A stretch of 47,250 nt of DNA, from NCBI GenBank assembly GCA_910588405.1, contig CAJUPT010000023.1:1-47250 (forward strand), read 5' to 3'. Both the position numbers and the translations under genes were made by a program. The notes beneath the pieces were generated by a model that worked only from the letters and a program-made list of their open reading frames with translations, did no database searches and was not told the DNA's origin. Shown here in pieces: positions 1 through 8,877 of this stretch (position 1 is its first letter; each line of letters begins with the position of its first letter). This DNA is from an uncultured Lachnospiraceae bacterium. Lineage in GTDB: Bacteria > Bacillota > Clostridia > Lachnospirales > Lachnospiraceae.

Positions 1-40
1 CTAAGAACAAAATCGAACACTGTTTAAAAAGCTGAAAAAG

Positions 41-78
41 GCACGGTCCTGCGGATCACAATATCCGCAGGACCGTGC
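41..78 (-). terminator. Bidirectional intrinsic terminator after nth
   Basis: A perfect 16-bp inverted repeat (41-56 with 63-78) encloses a 6-nt loop. On the minus strand it lies just past the nth stop codon and is followed by CTTTTT; on the plus strand it is followed by a TCTTTTG tract. It can therefore stop transcription from either side and marks the end of the long minus-strand polysaccharide/nth unit. Confidence 0.9.
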
Positions 79-88
79 TCTTTTGTAT

Positions 89-793
89 TTACTTCACGCC
101 GTTCTTCTCACATAAATCTGCCACGCAGCACTGCCCGCAGTGAGGCGTGGTCCGGGCCGTACACACATCCCGGCCATGGTTCACTAATCTGTGGCAAAAA
201 TCGCTGCCTTCCTCGGGCGGAATAATTTTCCACAGAGCCATCTCCACCTTTTTCGGCTCCTTGATGCCGTCCACCAGCCCCATCCGGTTCACCAGCCGGA
301 TACAGTGGGTATCTGTCACGATGGCTGGCTTTCCAAACACGTCGCCCATAATCAGATTGGCACTTTTACGACCCACGCCGGGCAGCTCTAATAGCTGATC
401 AAACTGGTCCGGCACTTTACCGTCATATTTTTCCTTCAGCATCCGCATACAGGCGCTGATATCCCTGGCCTTACTGTTTCCCAGACCGCAGGGACGGACA
501 ATCTCCTCGATTTCCGACGGCTCGGCCGCCGCAAGAGCGTCCACATCGGGAAATTTTTTATACAGATCCTCCACCACCACATTGACCCTGGCGTCCGTAC
601 ACTGCGCGGCCAGACGGACGCTGACCAAAAGCTTCCACGCCTCGTTATAGTCCAGCGTACAGTCCGCATCCGGATATTCCGCTTTCAGCCGTTCGATGAT
701 TCCAAGGGCCAGCTTCTTTTTTTTCTGCTGCTTCTTTTCTTCCGCCTTTGTCAGTTTTTTCTCCGTTTTTTTTCCGCTGTTTGTCTTTTCCAT
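89..793 (-). CDS. nth: Endonuclease III (DNA glycosylase/AP lyase)
   Basis: Base-excision repair enzyme that removes oxidised pyrimidines and nicks abasic sites. The 234-residue product has the helix-hairpin-helix LPGVGRKSAN with the catalytic Lys, the catalytic Asp in VTDTHCIRL, and a C-terminal iron-sulfur cysteine set of the form Cx7Cx2Cx5C ending CTARTTPHCGQCCVADLC. The first Cys spacing is one residue longer than the E. coli x6. The first ~28 residues are an unusual lysine-rich, poorly conserved tail absent from E. coli Nth; a shorter downstream start is possible but no better site was seen. It lies 21 bp after the sugar transferase gene and is probably cotranscribed with it, so the neighbourhood is incidental to its function. 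Confidence 0.95.
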   Translation of the reverse strand: MEKTNSGKKTEKKLTKAEEKKQQKKKKLALGIIERLKAEYPDADCTLDYNEAWKLLVSVRLAAQCTDARVNVVVEDLYKKFPDVDALAAAEPSEIEEIVRPCGLGNSKARDISACMRMLKEKYDGKVPDQFDQLLELPGVGRKSANLIMGDVFGKPAIVTDTHCIRLVNRMGLVDGIKEPKKVEMALWKIIPPEEGSDFCHRLVNHGRDVCTARTTPHCGQCCVADLCEKNGVK

Positions 794-814
794 ATCCGTA
801 TTTATCTCCTCGTA

Positions 815-2230
815 TTATTTCGCTCCCTTTCCCGTGACCACCATCACAATGGTTTTCAGCAGTATCTTAATATCCAGTCCAACGGACCAATTATCGATAT
901 ATTCCAGATCCAGCCTGACTACTTCTTCAAAATCCGTAATATCACTCCTACCGCTGATCTGCCACAGCCCGGTGATGCCGGGGGAAATGCTCAGACGCCG
1001 CTTCTGATAACTCTTGTATGATTCAAACTCTTCCAGGGTCGGCGGCCTGGTACCCACCAGGCTCATATTCCCTTTCAGGACATTCCAGAACTGAGGCAGC
1101 TCATCGATACTGGTTTTTCTGATAAAACGTCCCACCTTTGTCACCCGGGGATCGTCTGTCAGCTTAAACATATTTCCCTGCATCTCGTTCTGCTCCATCA
1201 GCTCCGCTTTATGCTGTTCCGCATCCGCATACATGGACCGAAACTTGTACATCTCAAAAATCCTTCCGTTTTTCCCCACCCGCTTCTGCCTAAAAATCAG
1301 CGGCCCCGGAGATTCCAGCAAAAGCGCCGGAGCAAGAAAAACAGTAATTACAGCCGTAATCAAAAGCCCAACCACAGCTCCCATAATATCTATGCACCGC
1401 TTGATTAACAGCTTCCTGGAATCAAAAAGACGACTGGAAAACACGAGTGTATAGTAGTCGCCCATCCTGAAAATCCGTCGGCTGTCATCAAGACCGAGAT
1501 CAAACATATCAATATTCAGATGGACTACCACACCCATTTTCTCCAGCTCTAAAATCACATGCTTTAAATCATTATTTTTAACATCTGGCAAATGGATAAA
1601 TACCTCGTCGATGGCCTCCCGCAGCACGTAATCCATAAAATCCGTTTTGCTGGCCACCACTGGAATATTTCCTACGCTGCGACCGGTCATATCCTCATCC
1701 GTCACTACCGCAGCCACCACCTGATAACCCCATTCCGCAGGCCTGTCCAGCCCCTTTAACACATCCTCAAGCCTGTCCTTCACTGTAACCAACAGCACCT
1801 TGCTGGAGGACGTATGATTCCGGTATATATGCGTCATATAATATTTATAGCACTGATGGGCGACATAAAACGTAATCTGGCAGAAAATCACCGTATATCC
1901 CGCTGTCAGCCTGGACAGCATAAAAGCATTCTTGATCCCGAAGGCCATCGCCGTGATCGAAAATGTAAACAGCAGGTTATATTTCAATATTTTTATAAAT
2001 TCTTCCAGACATCCTCTAACACATATATTTTCATAAATTTTGCTCAGATAAAAGCTGGACACATGGATCAGTATCATACAGATCAGGATATAGGAAATAT
2101 TTGCCTCCTGATCAAATACCTTAAAAGATCTGTAGCGCACAAATCCCGCCAGTATAAAGCTGATTCCCACACAAATCCCGTCAATCAGGCAGACTAAAAG
2201 CTCCTGAATCTGATTCCGTCTCTGGTACAT
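815..2230 (-). CDS. Polyprenyl-phosphate sugar-1-phosphate transferase (exopolysaccharide initiating enzyme)
   Basis: Membrane enzyme of the WbaP/CpsE bacterial sugar transferase family, expected to put the first sugar phosphate onto undecaprenyl phosphate and so start synthesis of the repeat unit. The 471-residue protein has about four N-terminal membrane helices (residues ~10-130), a cytosolic nucleotide-binding-like middle domain, another hydrophobic helix near residue 280, and the catalytic C-terminal domain. Visible hallmarks are KRCIDIMGAVVGLL, SPGPLIFRQKRVGKNGR, MYKFRSM, TSIDELPQFWNVLKG, MSLVGTRPP and SPGITGLWQISGR. The start has a GAGGAG ribosome site and a promoter just upstream, divergent from the ligase-like gene. 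The sugar transferred cannot be read from sequence. Confidence 0.93.
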   Translation of the reverse strand: MYQRRNQIQELLVCLIDGICVGISFILAGFVRYRSFKVFDQEANISYILICMILIHVSSFYLSKIYENICVRGCLEEFIKILKYNLLFTFSITAMAFGIKNAFMLSRLTAGYTVIFCQITFYVAHQCYKYYMTHIYRNHTSSSKVLLVTVKDRLEDVLKGLDRPAEWGYQVVAAVVTDEDMTGRSVGNIPVVASKTDFMDYVLREAIDEVFIHLPDVKNNDLKHVILELEKMGVVVHLNIDMFDLGLDDSRRIFRMGDYYTLVFSSRLFDSRKLLIKRCIDIMGAVVGLLITAVITVFLAPALLLESPGPLIFRQKRVGKNGRIFEMYKFRSMYADAEQHKAELMEQNEMQGNMFKLTDDPRVTKVGRFIRKTSIDELPQFWNVLKGNMSLVGTRPPTLEEFESYKSYQKRRLSISPGITGLWQISGRSDITDFEEVVRLDLEYIDNWSVGLDIKILLKTIVMVVTGKGAK

Positions 2231-2264
2231 CTCTACTCCTCTGCGCTCATATCATACTCGTGCA

Positions 2265-2293
2265 AGTATAACACATTTTATTGTAAATAACAA
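2265..2293 (-). promoter_or_regulatory. Sigma-A promoter for the sugar transferase/nth unit
   Basis: On the minus strand TTGTTA (2288-2293) is followed after 17 bp by TATACT (2265-2270), about 35 bp upstream of the start codon. It faces away from the plus-strand promoter at 2304-2332, forming a compact divergent promoter pair. Confidence 0.65.
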
Positions 2294-2303
2294 TTCATCT
2301 TCC

Positions 2304-2332
2304 TTGACATTTTCTTTTGCCTTTGTTATACT
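2304..2332 (+). promoter_or_regulatory. Consensus sigma-A promoter for the ligase-like gene
   Basis: TTGACA (2304-2309), exactly 17 bp, then TATACT (2327-2332). This is close to the ideal vegetative promoter and lies about 85 bp upstream of the plus-strand ORF, leaving a short untranslated leader. Confidence 0.85.
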
Positions 2333-2416
2333 CAAGGGCATATTTACTTTCAAATTTGGTGATGTCTGCGTCAGCAGACATGTCCGTTACGAAATCATTT
2401 CATATAGGGAGTTTAT

Positions 2417-3664
2417 ATGCATTACACACAAACCAGGGAGAGTTTTCCGGCCTTCGGCCTGTCTCTCCTTTTTAAGATAGTAATCGCCACCATCATATTA
2501 TTTCCGGCCTATTCCGTAGAAGCAAACAACACATATTATATCCGCCTTGTGCTGCCAAACCTTCTCATTGTCCTTATGCTTGGCTGGTATCTGCTTTTTT
2601 GTCCCAAACAGTACAAAGCTGATCGTGCCACAGGCATCTTTTCCATAATATATATGACCACACTGATTTTGTACAATGCAGTCACCTATTATTTTAACGG
2701 TCTGTACGGCCAGTGGTACTGGGACCAGGTGAATGAAACCATATGTCTCCTCTTTTTTTTATTTTTGGTTCTCTGTTTATCTGAGCATGAGCTGCGGCGA
2801 ATGGATCTTTTACGCCTGATTTTCTTTCTTACGGCGCTCTCCACGCTCTGCTGCATATTTATGTTCCACAAATATGAGCTTCAGTCATTGAATATCCGCC
2901 TGGACGCCATCCTGCGCAACGGACAAACTGAAGCCTACGGTATCCGCTGCAGCTGGCTTTTCCCTCATAAAAGCCAATATGCGCTGATACTGCTTATGAG
3001 CATCTTTCTCGTGCTGCGCCACCGAAAGACATTTTCCCGTCAGTGGCTTGCCTGGGGGATGGTTCTTCTGTTACTGTATGGATTGTATATCTGTGACACG
3101 ATGTCTGCCTTCGGCGCGCTTATTCTCGGCATCGGCGGACTGTTTTTAGATTATTTAAGAAAAAAAGGATTGCGATTTAATAAATACATGGTTGTAGGCG
3201 GAGGATTAGTGGCCGCAGCCGGCATCGCCGTTTTTATTCTGATCAACCAGAATCGAAGTAATATGTCCACACTTGGCGCCAGAATTCCCATATGGACAAA
3301 ATCGATTCAAACGATTCTGGAAAATCCTTCCGGTATAGGCAGGCGTTATGGGGGCCATTTCTCGATGCAGGCTATGGAAGACCTGTATGTAGATAACTGC
3401 CATAATGTTTTTTTGAACCATGCTCTGCGCTATTCGATCCCTGCGGGCATCTTATTCACGATACTGATTCTAGCGATTGTCATCTACACAATTTATGTCA
3501 GCCGCTCCTTTTTTGCGCTGGGAAGCTGGTTGGGCATTCTATTTCTGATGAGTATGGATCATTCCGTAACACTGAATCAGTTCGCCTATTTTTTGCTGTT
3601 GGTGTTTTTCCTTTATCTGTATGACGAAAAGCCAGAATATGGTCCGCCGTCAAATCCCATATAA
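2417..3664 (+). CDS. O-antigen ligase/polymerase-like membrane protein
   Basis: Polytopic membrane protein of 415 residues with about 11-12 hydrophobic segments. Between the helices (about residues 290-340) is a large extracytoplasmic loop containing NPSGIGRRYGG and NCHNVFLNHALRYSIPAG. A His-Asn-rich loop followed by a helix is the pattern of the Wzy/WaaL superfamily, which polymerises lipid-linked repeats or transfers glycan to an acceptor. It is the only plus-strand gene inside an otherwise minus-strand glycan cluster and has its own strong promoter and an AGGGAG ribosome site. Polymerase and ligase cannot be told apart by sequence here. The family call is good; the exact role is inferred. 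Confidence 0.8.
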   Translation: MHYTQTRESFPAFGLSLLFKIVIATIILFPAYSVEANNTYYIRLVLPNLLIVLMLGWYLLFCPKQYKADRATGIFSIIYMTTLILYNAVTYYFNGLYGQWYWDQVNETICLLFFLFLVLCLSEHELRRMDLLRLIFFLTALSTLCCIFMFHKYELQSLNIRLDAILRNGQTEAYGIRCSWLFPHKSQYALILLMSIFLVLRHRKTFSRQWLAWGMVLLLLYGLYICDTMSAFGALILGIGGLFLDYLRKKGLRFNKYMVVGGGLVAAAGIAVFILINQNRSNMSTLGARIPIWTKSIQTILENPSGIGRRYGGHFSMQAMEDLYVDNCHNVFLNHALRYSIPAGILFTILILAIVIYTIYVSRSFFALGSWLGILFLMSMDHSVTLNQFAYFLLLVFFLYLYDEKPEYGPPSNPI

Positions 3665-3722
3665 CCCTTAAGGTGCGTCCATTAGGAGGAGAGGGTGGAC
3701 GAGAATACTATGACCATTTGGC

Positions 3723-4721
3723 TCATTGCCCGCAATGGCTGATCTTACCAGCCCGAAAAAAGGAAGCAAGATCCTCCGCCAGCATACTGCTGTAATGCTC
3801 TGCTCCCAATGTATTACAATGCATGACGCTATTGTAAATTTCTTCTCTTGGTAGCAGCGTATCTTTAATATCCGTAATCACCGGGGCTGTCACCTGTTCT
3901 TTTAGCCAACTGTCAAAGGCCGCTAGCTCCTCCTCACTGTTCTCGACCGCCTCGTCAAGAATCGTGGGATAGGTCAAACAGAACACTGCTCCCCGTTCTC
4001 TGCAATAGGCGTCAAATTCATTGAGAAATGCAAGATATTCCTGGGAATATGCCGCGCTGTCATACCGTTTCTTCTGATCCTCCGGTACATCATCCGTCCA
4101 GCTTTCTTGCCGCAAAGCCTTCATCGTCCCCTTTTGATCAAAGGAATCGATGGCGTAGATCGGGTCTATTTCACTGTCCGCCCGCTTCTTTTCCGCAGGA
4201 AACAGCATCCCACGCAACGGTTCATACAGCTTTTTTGTGATAATATCCCGGCTGCCTGCCAAAGCACCCTTCACAGCTCCCGCCGGAAGAGAAAACAGCA
4301 GGTCCATCCTGCCCTCAATACCTGTGAGAATCAGCTCTGTCCCATAATAATTGATATCGGTTTCCCAAATCGGATACACTACAATATCACCTTCGCCGAT
4401 CCATTCCTTAGACAGATCAAAAAAATATCTGGTTCCCATTCCCAGATGGCATCCGAATACCTGACAGGGCATCCCAAGCTTCTGTTCCATCAAATCCGCA
4501 TCCACGGAAAAGGTCACGTAGGAAGTACCCAGCACAATCACCTTCGGTTCATGAATCTCCCGCAGACTGTCATATTGACGTACCACCACGCTTTGATAGG
4601 AATCCTTATATAGAGGCGGCATCAGACAAAAAGCCGCCAGAAAAATACAGCTATAAACAATCACCGCTGCCAGTCCAATGCCGGCGGCACGGAATGCCAG
4701 CCTTAATATCCCCTTAGACAT
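3723..4721 (-). CDS. SGNH/AlgJ-DltD-like exported protein, partner of an MBOAT acyltransferase
   Basis: A 332-residue protein with one N-terminal membrane anchor (about residues 12-35) and an extracytoplasmic domain. VIVLGTSYVTFSVD (Ser about residue 67) matches block I of SGNH-hydrolase-like acyltransfer proteins. The C-terminal NSVMHCNTLGAEHYS resembles the Asp-x-x-His block, but Asn stands where the Asp is usual. It lies 21 bp downstream of an MBOAT gene. In alginate and teichoic acid systems such pairs move an acyl group from the MBOAT protein onto the polymer outside the cell, and that role is inferred here. It converges on the ligase-like gene. Confidence 0.7.
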   Translation of the reverse strand: MSKGILRLAFRAAGIGLAAVIVYSCIFLAAFCLMPPLYKDSYQSVVVRQYDSLREIHEPKVIVLGTSYVTFSVDADLMEQKLGMPCQVFGCHLGMGTRYFFDLSKEWIGEGDIVVYPIWETDINYYGTELILTGIEGRMDLLFSLPAGAVKGALAGSRDIITKKLYEPLRGMLFPAEKKRADSEIDPIYAIDSFDQKGTMKALRQESWTDDVPEDQKKRYDSAAYSQEYLAFLNEFDAYCRERGAVFCLTYPTILDEAVENSEEELAAFDSWLKEQVTAPVITDIKDTLLPREEIYNSVMHCNTLGAEHYSSMLAEDLASFFRAGKISHCGQ

Positions 4722-4742
4722 CTCTCTCCCCTATCCCGTTCG

Positions 4743-6329
4743 TTAAAATTGGAAATAAATAAACTGGCTTGGATCTGTAACACCATAGATCCCAAAAACC
4801 AAAATGGCCGTGAGCGCCGCTGTGTAAAAAGCAAACCGCTGCCAGCCCTTTAGCTGTCCGATCCGCTCCCGAACCGATATTCCCCGATTCTGCATCACCT
4901 CAACAACGGCTAACACACAGATTCCAAGAAAAGCACAGAACAGCGCGCCGAAATTCTCATACAAAAGCCCTGCAAAAGCGCCCCACCCCGGAGAACTGAA
5001 TAACAGCCGTATCGTCTCCAAGGCATCCTTCGTGGAGGCTCCCCGGAAAAACAGCATGGCAAAGGAATACAGACAAAAGGTACGGACCATCTGAAAACGT
5101 GGAAACCATCCCGCATCCTCTCGGATCTGTAGTCTTTGCTTAATCCGCTCCGACAAAGGCTGACATATCTTGCCCGACACAATATAAAACCACTGAATCA
5201 GACCACTGGCCAAAATAAACTTCCAGTCCGCCCCATGCCACGCGCCAGTCAGAAACCAAAGGCAAAACAGACCTGCGTAAGTCGTAACCTCTTTTCCCGT
5301 CTTTTTTCCAAATATCTGTTGGCACTTTTTTCCTAGGCGGCTCCACAGCCGGGATTTTAGCAGCGGATAAAAGACATAGTCCTTAAACCATGCGCCCAGG
5401 CTGATATGCCACCTCTGCCATAATTCCTGAATACTTCGGGAGAAAAAGGGATTCCGGAAATTTTTAAACAGTCGGATGCCAAGCATCTGAGAAACCCCTT
5501 CCGCGATATCCATATAGCCAGAAAAATCCGCATACAGCTGAACAAAAAAAGCACAGCCGCCAAACACTACACCAATCCCTGGATACGCTTCATAATTTCC
5601 AAAATAAGCATCCACCGCCCGGCCCAGCTGATCAGCGATCACCAGCTTTTTGAACAGCCCCCAAACCGCCAGCTTCAACCCGCTGGCCACCTGCCCTGGG
5701 TCAAATTGATGGAATGCATACAGCTCCTTTTCCATCTGGGGATACCGACTCACCGGTCCCTGGAGAATCTGAGGAAAAAACAGGATAAACAACGCATATT
5801 TCCCCAGATTTTTCTGCGGCTCATACAGCCCTCTGCCGATATCGATCACATAGCCAAGGGACTGAAAAATATAAAAGGAAAGCCCGACAGGCAATGCAAA
5901 TCGGAATATCGGTAAGGCTTTGCCAATGGAAAGCAGGGCAAACAGGCTATTTATATTTTCTGCCAGAAATGCCGCATACTTCATCACAAACAGCAGACCG
6001 AGATTTCCTGCAAGCGCTGCCCCCAGCCAAAAACGATTCTTCCCGCGATACAGTGCCTGAATCGCCTGCTTTTCTTCTCTTTGCAGCTGCCGGCCACCTT
6101 CCCTGATCCGTTCCTTCATTCTCCGGTTATTTTCGCCGATCCGCAGGCCGCTCCAATAGGTGAGCAATATGGTAAACAACGGATAGCACAGCATTCCTGG
6201 TCCTGCATACAGATAAAAGAATAGGCTGGCAGTCAGCAGAACCAGCCACCGGACAGAAGGACTGACCATATAGTATATTCCGATCACGAAAATAAAAAAC
6301 AACCAAAATTCTACCGAGTGAAATAACAT
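4743..6329 (-). CDS. MBOAT family O-acyltransferase (AlgI/DltB-like)
   Basis: Membrane-bound O-acyltransferase of 528 residues with about 11 hydrophobic segments. It carries the family core: LPVGLSFYIFQSLGYVID, PQILQGPVSRYPQM, LYADFSGYMDIAEG, FRNPFFSRSIQELWQRWHIS, and FLTGAWHGADWKFI with the presumed catalytic His. The reaction is transfer of an acyl (usually acetyl) group across the membrane for attachment to a surface glycan. Its start overlaps the end of the DUF6625 gene by 19 bp and the SGNH-like gene follows 21 bp later, so the three are probably translated from one message. The substrate is unknown but likely the glycan built by this cluster. Confidence 0.92.
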   Translation of the reverse strand: MLFHSVEFWLFFIFVIGIYYMVSPSVRWLVLLTASLFFYLYAGPGMLCYPLFTILLTYWSGLRIGENNRRMKERIREGGRQLQREEKQAIQALYRGKNRFWLGAALAGNLGLLFVMKYAAFLAENINSLFALLSIGKALPIFRFALPVGLSFYIFQSLGYVIDIGRGLYEPQKNLGKYALFILFFPQILQGPVSRYPQMEKELYAFHQFDPGQVASGLKLAVWGLFKKLVIADQLGRAVDAYFGNYEAYPGIGVVFGGCAFFVQLYADFSGYMDIAEGVSQMLGIRLFKNFRNPFFSRSIQELWQRWHISLGAWFKDYVFYPLLKSRLWSRLGKKCQQIFGKKTGKEVTTYAGLFCLWFLTGAWHGADWKFILASGLIQWFYIVSGKICQPLSERIKQRLQIREDAGWFPRFQMVRTFCLYSFAMLFFRGASTKDALETIRLLFSSPGWGAFAGLLYENFGALFCAFLGICVLAVVEVMQNRGISVRERIGQLKGWQRFAFYTAALTAILVFGIYGVTDPSQFIYFQF

Positions 6330-7291
6330 TTAAGCTTCCTGACTTTCCTCGCCCATTTTTTTCTCAAAAGTCCCCAGTTTACCAACCGCCGTCTATAAAA
6401 TTTTTTAATCATAGCTGCCGCTGTCTCATCTGTTGTCTCCGGGTCCTCCAACAGCCGTGCCAGTCCCTCGCAGGGAAGAAACCGATTCGGCACAATCAAA
6501 AATGCATCCGCCCGCCTTGTTCCGGATGACAGCGCCATTTTCCGCTTCTGCAGATGAATATACATAAACTCCTGCCGCACAAAGTTACCATGATCCCGGT
6601 AATAGCGGAAAATCCGGCACCGGCCATTTTCCTTACGCCACAAAAACACCTGCGGACGCTCCTTATCCCACATGTCGCCATTTACCGTAAAATGATAATG
6701 ATCCGCATAGATATCAGCCACCACCGGACTGTCATAAACTGGTATCCCCTGTTCATCAAAAATACGATCGATACCCGTCCACTCGTCAAATACCCGCGGC
6801 GCGCTGTCCTGAAATACTGCCCGATACAACGGCTTTCCTTCCACCGGACAGCGATACAGGCCGTTTACCCTCTTCGTATTCCGGTACAGGCTAAAATGTC
6901 CCCGGTAAAACAGCTTGTCATAATGGTCCAGCAGCTCCTCAGATACAAACTCCCGCAAAGCTCCCCAGACTACATCCAGGTCACAGTGTCCCCAAAAATC
7001 ATACCCCACAAGCTCCTCTGCAAAAATCTCCCCGTAAGCCGGGCGGTAATCGCAGAGCTTATAGGGACGTGGAACCTTTACCGGAAAATCAAAACAGCTT
7101 CTAACCTTGTCCTGCATCTGTTTCCAGCTAAGATAGGTTATTTTCACATTCTCCGGCCAGTCAAAGGGACGCCTGTCATCCGTAAAGACCAAAAAATCAA
7201 TGTCGGGATTACAGCCGCAGGATAAAAGCCATAGCGGAAAATAATCCGGAAAGGTTCCGAAATAAGGAACCAGCATCGCAATTCGTTTCAC
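6311..7291 (-). CDS. DUF6625 family putative glycosyltransferase
   Basis: A 326-residue cytosolic protein resembling the DUF6625 family found in capsule clusters. MLVPYFGTFPDYFPLWL and FLVFTDD open the protein and WGHCDLDVVWG supplies a DxD-type motif (about residue 105), as in nucleotide-sugar-binding GT-A folds. The GTG start at 7291 is preferred because GGGAGG lies just before it; an in-frame start at 7336 would overlap the upstream gene and has no ribosome site. It lies between a GT-C membrane protein and the MBOAT gene. The donor and acceptor are unknown, and the glycosyltransferase activity is inferred from fold-like motifs and context. Confidence 0.72.
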   Translation of the reverse strand: MKRIAMLVPYFGTFPDYFPLWLLSCGCNPDIDFLVFTDDRRPFDWPENVKITYLSWKQMQDKVRSCFDFPVKVPRPYKLCDYRPAYGEIFAEELVGYDFWGHCDLDVVWGALREFVSEELLDHYDKLFYRGHFSLYRNTKRVNGLYRCPVEGKPLYRAVFQDSAPRVFDEWTGIDRIFDEQGIPVYDSPVVADIYADHYHFTVNGDMWDKERPQVFLWRKENGRCRIFRYYRDHGNFVRQEFMYIHLQKRKMALSSGTRRADAFLIVPNRFLPCEGLARLLEDPETTDETAAAMIKKFYRRRLVNWGLLRKKWARKVRKLKCYFTR

Positions 7292-7335
7292 CAAATCCCT
7301 CCCTTGCGCAAAGCGGACACACCCCCTCAAACACA

Positions 7336-8877
7336 TTACTGCCGCAATTGATAGAGATCAAATTCTTCCAGGTCGCTGACCAGCTTATATCTGGTTTCCA
7401 GTACAGCGCCCAGATATTCCAGCTCTCCCTTTGCCTCCTCCACATTATAAACAATAATCCACCGCGGAAACACTGTGTCCAGCATCGTATAGATTTCATC
7501 CACCGTTTTCTCCGGCGCCATACTCACAAAGGTTCCCTGATAAGCGCAGAAGCGGTTACAGGGTTGAATATCATTGATAAAGTACCAGGCCGGATGAATT
7601 CCGTACCCCCATACGAGATCTCTCTCCGCCTCCGGGATCAAATCTCCCTGGGCCCTGACAGCCTCCGTCCATTCCCGTCCGCCCTCCGGGTTGACAATAA
7701 CATTCAAGTTCGAACTGATTTTAGCCGTAATTCCCCCATGATAATTCATAAACGTGCTTCCAAGCACCGCAACCAACGCCGCCGTAAGGAACAACGGCCA
7801 AGGAGCTGTCCTTAACTCCCGCTCTGACAAAAGCTGCCCTGTCATCGCCAGCCCCACCACATAAGAGGGCATCGCTAGCGTAAAATAATGGGCGGAGGTT
7901 CTTCCCATATTCAGGGAGACAATCAAAAGAAAAATGGAAAAAGCCATCATATAGCCCATATATGGCTCTTTCTTTTTCCCATAAATCAGCGCCGCAAAAA
8001 ATCCCGAGAGCGCCGGACCAATATAGTACAAAATTGACATCCATGTACTGGCAGCCCTGTTTGTAATGCCGTCATTGGAATACATAAAAGGAAATACAAA
8101 GGTCCCATACAGCATTTCCCCAAAAGCGTTCTTTGCAAGAAAATACAGTGCCACAGGCGCAAAGCACAGAGCAGCGCCAATCAGAAATCCCGCCATATTT
8201 TGCACTATATTTTTCCATTTTTTTGTTGCGATCAGCACCACCAGAACAGAGCCCACGATCCCGCAGATCAATGCGGCGTTGGTGATACGAATCAGGGCCA
8301 GATACATAAAACAGAAACCGTAGACAGCAGCGTAAAAGGGAGGATGCTCCGTTTCTCCGGATTTCCACATGCTTTTTTTGCTTTTTTTTGCATAGAGCAC
8401 CGCCAGCAGCTCACACAGCAGCACAGGCGGCAGGGAAAATTCCTCGGTAAAATTTCCTCCTGAAGAGGTTGTGGACAGTACGAAAAGATTCAAAAGAACC
8501 ACCAAAAGAGCGGGCCCCTCTTTCACAAACTGTCTGGCAATCCCATAGGAAAGACCTGTTGTGGCCAGAAAAAACAGATTCTGGACCAAAAAGATTCCCA
8601 TTTTGCCGTCGATCAGCCATTCTCCCAATCCCTCGATAAAAAAAATGATCGGCCCTTTCATATCAAAAAAGTCCAGGTATGGCACCTTTCCGTCTGCCAC
8701 CATACGCCCCGTCACCATAAAAAATGAGGAATCCAGACCATGAACATAGGGATAAAGCGGACTGGTCGATTCATATGCAAGCAACAGGTACAGGAATGAT
8801 ATGACAGCCATAATACCCAGATACCTTCGATCTTTTTTCTGAATCTGCGGTAATTTTTCACCAAACATATTTTTCAT
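7336..8877 (-). CDS. GT-C type membrane glycosyltransferase-like protein
   Basis: About 513 residues with roughly 11 hydrophobic helices. The first extracytoplasmic loop has an acidic pair in the motifs HGLDSSFFMVTGRM and VPYLDFFDMKGP, typical of GT39/ArnT-like enzymes that use polyprenyl-phosphate sugars outside the membrane. The C-terminal ~110 residues are a small soluble domain (DLVWGYGIHPAWYFIND, PRWIIVYN) seen in related Lachnospiraceae membrane proteins. The ATG at 8877 overlaps the aminotransferase stop (TGATG), indicating translational coupling; a GTG one codon upstream is the alternative. It probably decorates the glycan with a sugar; the identity of the sugar is unknown. Confidence 0.75.
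   Translation of the reverse strand: MKNMFGEKLPQIQKKDRRYLGIMAVISFLYLLLAYESTSPLYPYVHGLDSSFFMVTGRMVADGKVPYLDFFDMKGPIIFFIEGLGEWLIDGKMGIFLVQNLFFLATTGLSYGIARQFVKEGPALLVVLLNLFVLSTTSSGGNFTEEFSLPPVLLCELLAVLYAKKSKKSMWKSGETEHPPFYAAVYGFCFMYLALIRITNAALICGIVGSVLVVLIATKKWKNIVQNMAGFLIGAALCFAPVALYFLAKNAFGEMLYGTFVFPFMYSNDGITNRAASTWMSILYYIGPALSGFFAALIYGKKKEPYMGYMMAFSIFLLIVSLNMGRTSAHYFTLAMPSYVVGLAMTGQLLSERELRTAPWPLFLTAALVAVLGSTFMNYHGGITAKISSNLNVIVNPEGGREWTEAVRAQGDLIPEAERDLVWGYGIHPAWYFINDIQPCNRFCAYQGTFVSMAPEKTVDEIYTMLDTVFPRWIIVYNVEEAKGELEYLGAVLETRYKLVSDLEEFDLYQLRQ

Noticed and set aside
3695..3742. 15-codon plus-strand ORF (GTG start after AGGAGG) in the convergent gap
   Set aside because: Very short, runs into the end of the opposing gene and has no recognisable features; the ribosome-like site is probably chance.
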